A DNA stretch of 64,000 bases from Proteobacteria bacterium UBA7415 (GTDB taxonomy: Bacteria > Pseudomonadota > Gammaproteobacteria > Arenicellales > Arenicellaceae), in the NCBI GenBank assembly GCA_002470515.1, contig DKML01000015.1:124001-188000 (forward strand), written 5' to 3'. This document shows, piece by piece, positions 63,867 through 64,000 of the stretch; position 1 is the first letter of the stretch; every line of letters starts with the position of its first letter. The translations under genes were made by a program, and so were the position numbers. A model generated the notes under the pieces. That model was not told the origin of the DNA, ran no database searches, and was given only the letters and a program-made list of their open reading frames with translations.

Positions 63867-64000
63867 CGCAGCGCAGTTTTATTAGCATCGAAGTGTCAGA
63901 TTTTCGGGTCGCTGAGGCGGACGATAACTTGATTAAAGTGTCTTTTAAACAGCGTTATCGCTCAGACAGTTTCGACGACACCATTCGTAAGCAGCTCACG
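63842..64000 (+). pseudogene. Out-of-frame continuation of the Cds6-type domain, runs off the window
   Basis: In the frame shifted by one base, 63845 onward reads EQRRQRLTQRSFISIEVSDF, then VSFKQRYRSDSF and IRKQL, the second half of a Cds6/NTF2-like domain. About 25 codons expected between the SWASAW motif and EQRRQRL are missing. It runs off the right edge. Confidence 0.6.

Overview
The window reads as chromosomal DNA of a free-living, probably marine or aquatic gammaproteobacterium. The evidence is the ftsY-ftsE-ftsX-rpoH block with divergent rsmD, the tamA-tamB pair, hemC/hemD-hemX-hemY, an LptM-type lipoprotein beside lysA, a DUF2782 gene beside polA, and PBP1B, ZapE, HslR and HemW homologues. 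There are no rRNA or tRNA genes, no CRISPR array and no insertion sequence. The species cannot be named from the sequence alone.

Layout. 1-1.6 kb: an amidoligase gene followed by a class I glutamine amidotransferase that runs off the left edge. 2-7.7 kb: tamA-tamB, overlapping by one base. 7.7-10.2 kb, minus strand: hslR-hemW-hemJ-DUF2721. 10.5-19.1 kb: single housekeeping genes (outer-membrane protein, purine nucleoside phosphorylase, Nudix CoA pyrophosphatase, glutathione peroxidase, CPA2 antiporter, SDR protein, a His/Tyr-rich exported protein, sirtuin, an ANTAR regulator, exonuclease III). 19.2-24.6 kb, minus strand: prlC, lysA, lptM, argH. 24.7-30.1 kb, plus strand: a hemC-hemD gene fusion, hemX, hemY, mutM. 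30.3-33.0 kb: a diversity-generating retroelement (DGR). 33.4-39.4 kb, minus strand: a small membrane protein, gor, rpoH, ftsX, ftsE, ftsY. 39.5-41.2 kb: rsmD, coaD, ferredoxin. 41.3-44.3 kb: two PEGA-like lipoproteins and a dynamin-like GTPase. 44.8-54.2 kb: mrcB, a TPR lipoprotein, tspO, a gamma-carbonic-anhydrase-like protein, zapE, a DUF962 protein, an alpha/beta hydrolase, a spermidine-synthase-like protein, an NTF2-like protein and a cytochrome c-rhodanese fusion. 54.4-58.6 kb: a CotH-like protein, a Shewanella-like phosphatase, a DUF4956 protein and a CPBP protease. 58.8-64 kb: an exported protein, DUF2782, polA, and a TPR gene whose C-terminal domain appears broken.

The most interesting system is the DGR, arranged target gene with variable repeat (VR), avd, template repeat (TR), reverse transcriptase. 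TR and VR align over about 150 bases and differ at about 20 positions that are adenine in TR, the hallmark of adenine-specific mutagenic retrohoming. The target is an exported protein with a C-type-lectin-like C-terminus. The reverse transcriptase has all its catalytic motifs, but its first 27 or so codons lie in another frame, as if one G were missing near 31858. The element is therefore either recently inactivated, rescued by frameshifting or internal initiation, or affected by a sequence error. The second notable item is a perfect CIRCE operator (HrcA site) upstream of rpoH, which suggests that the HrcA repressor controls the heat-shock sigma factor.
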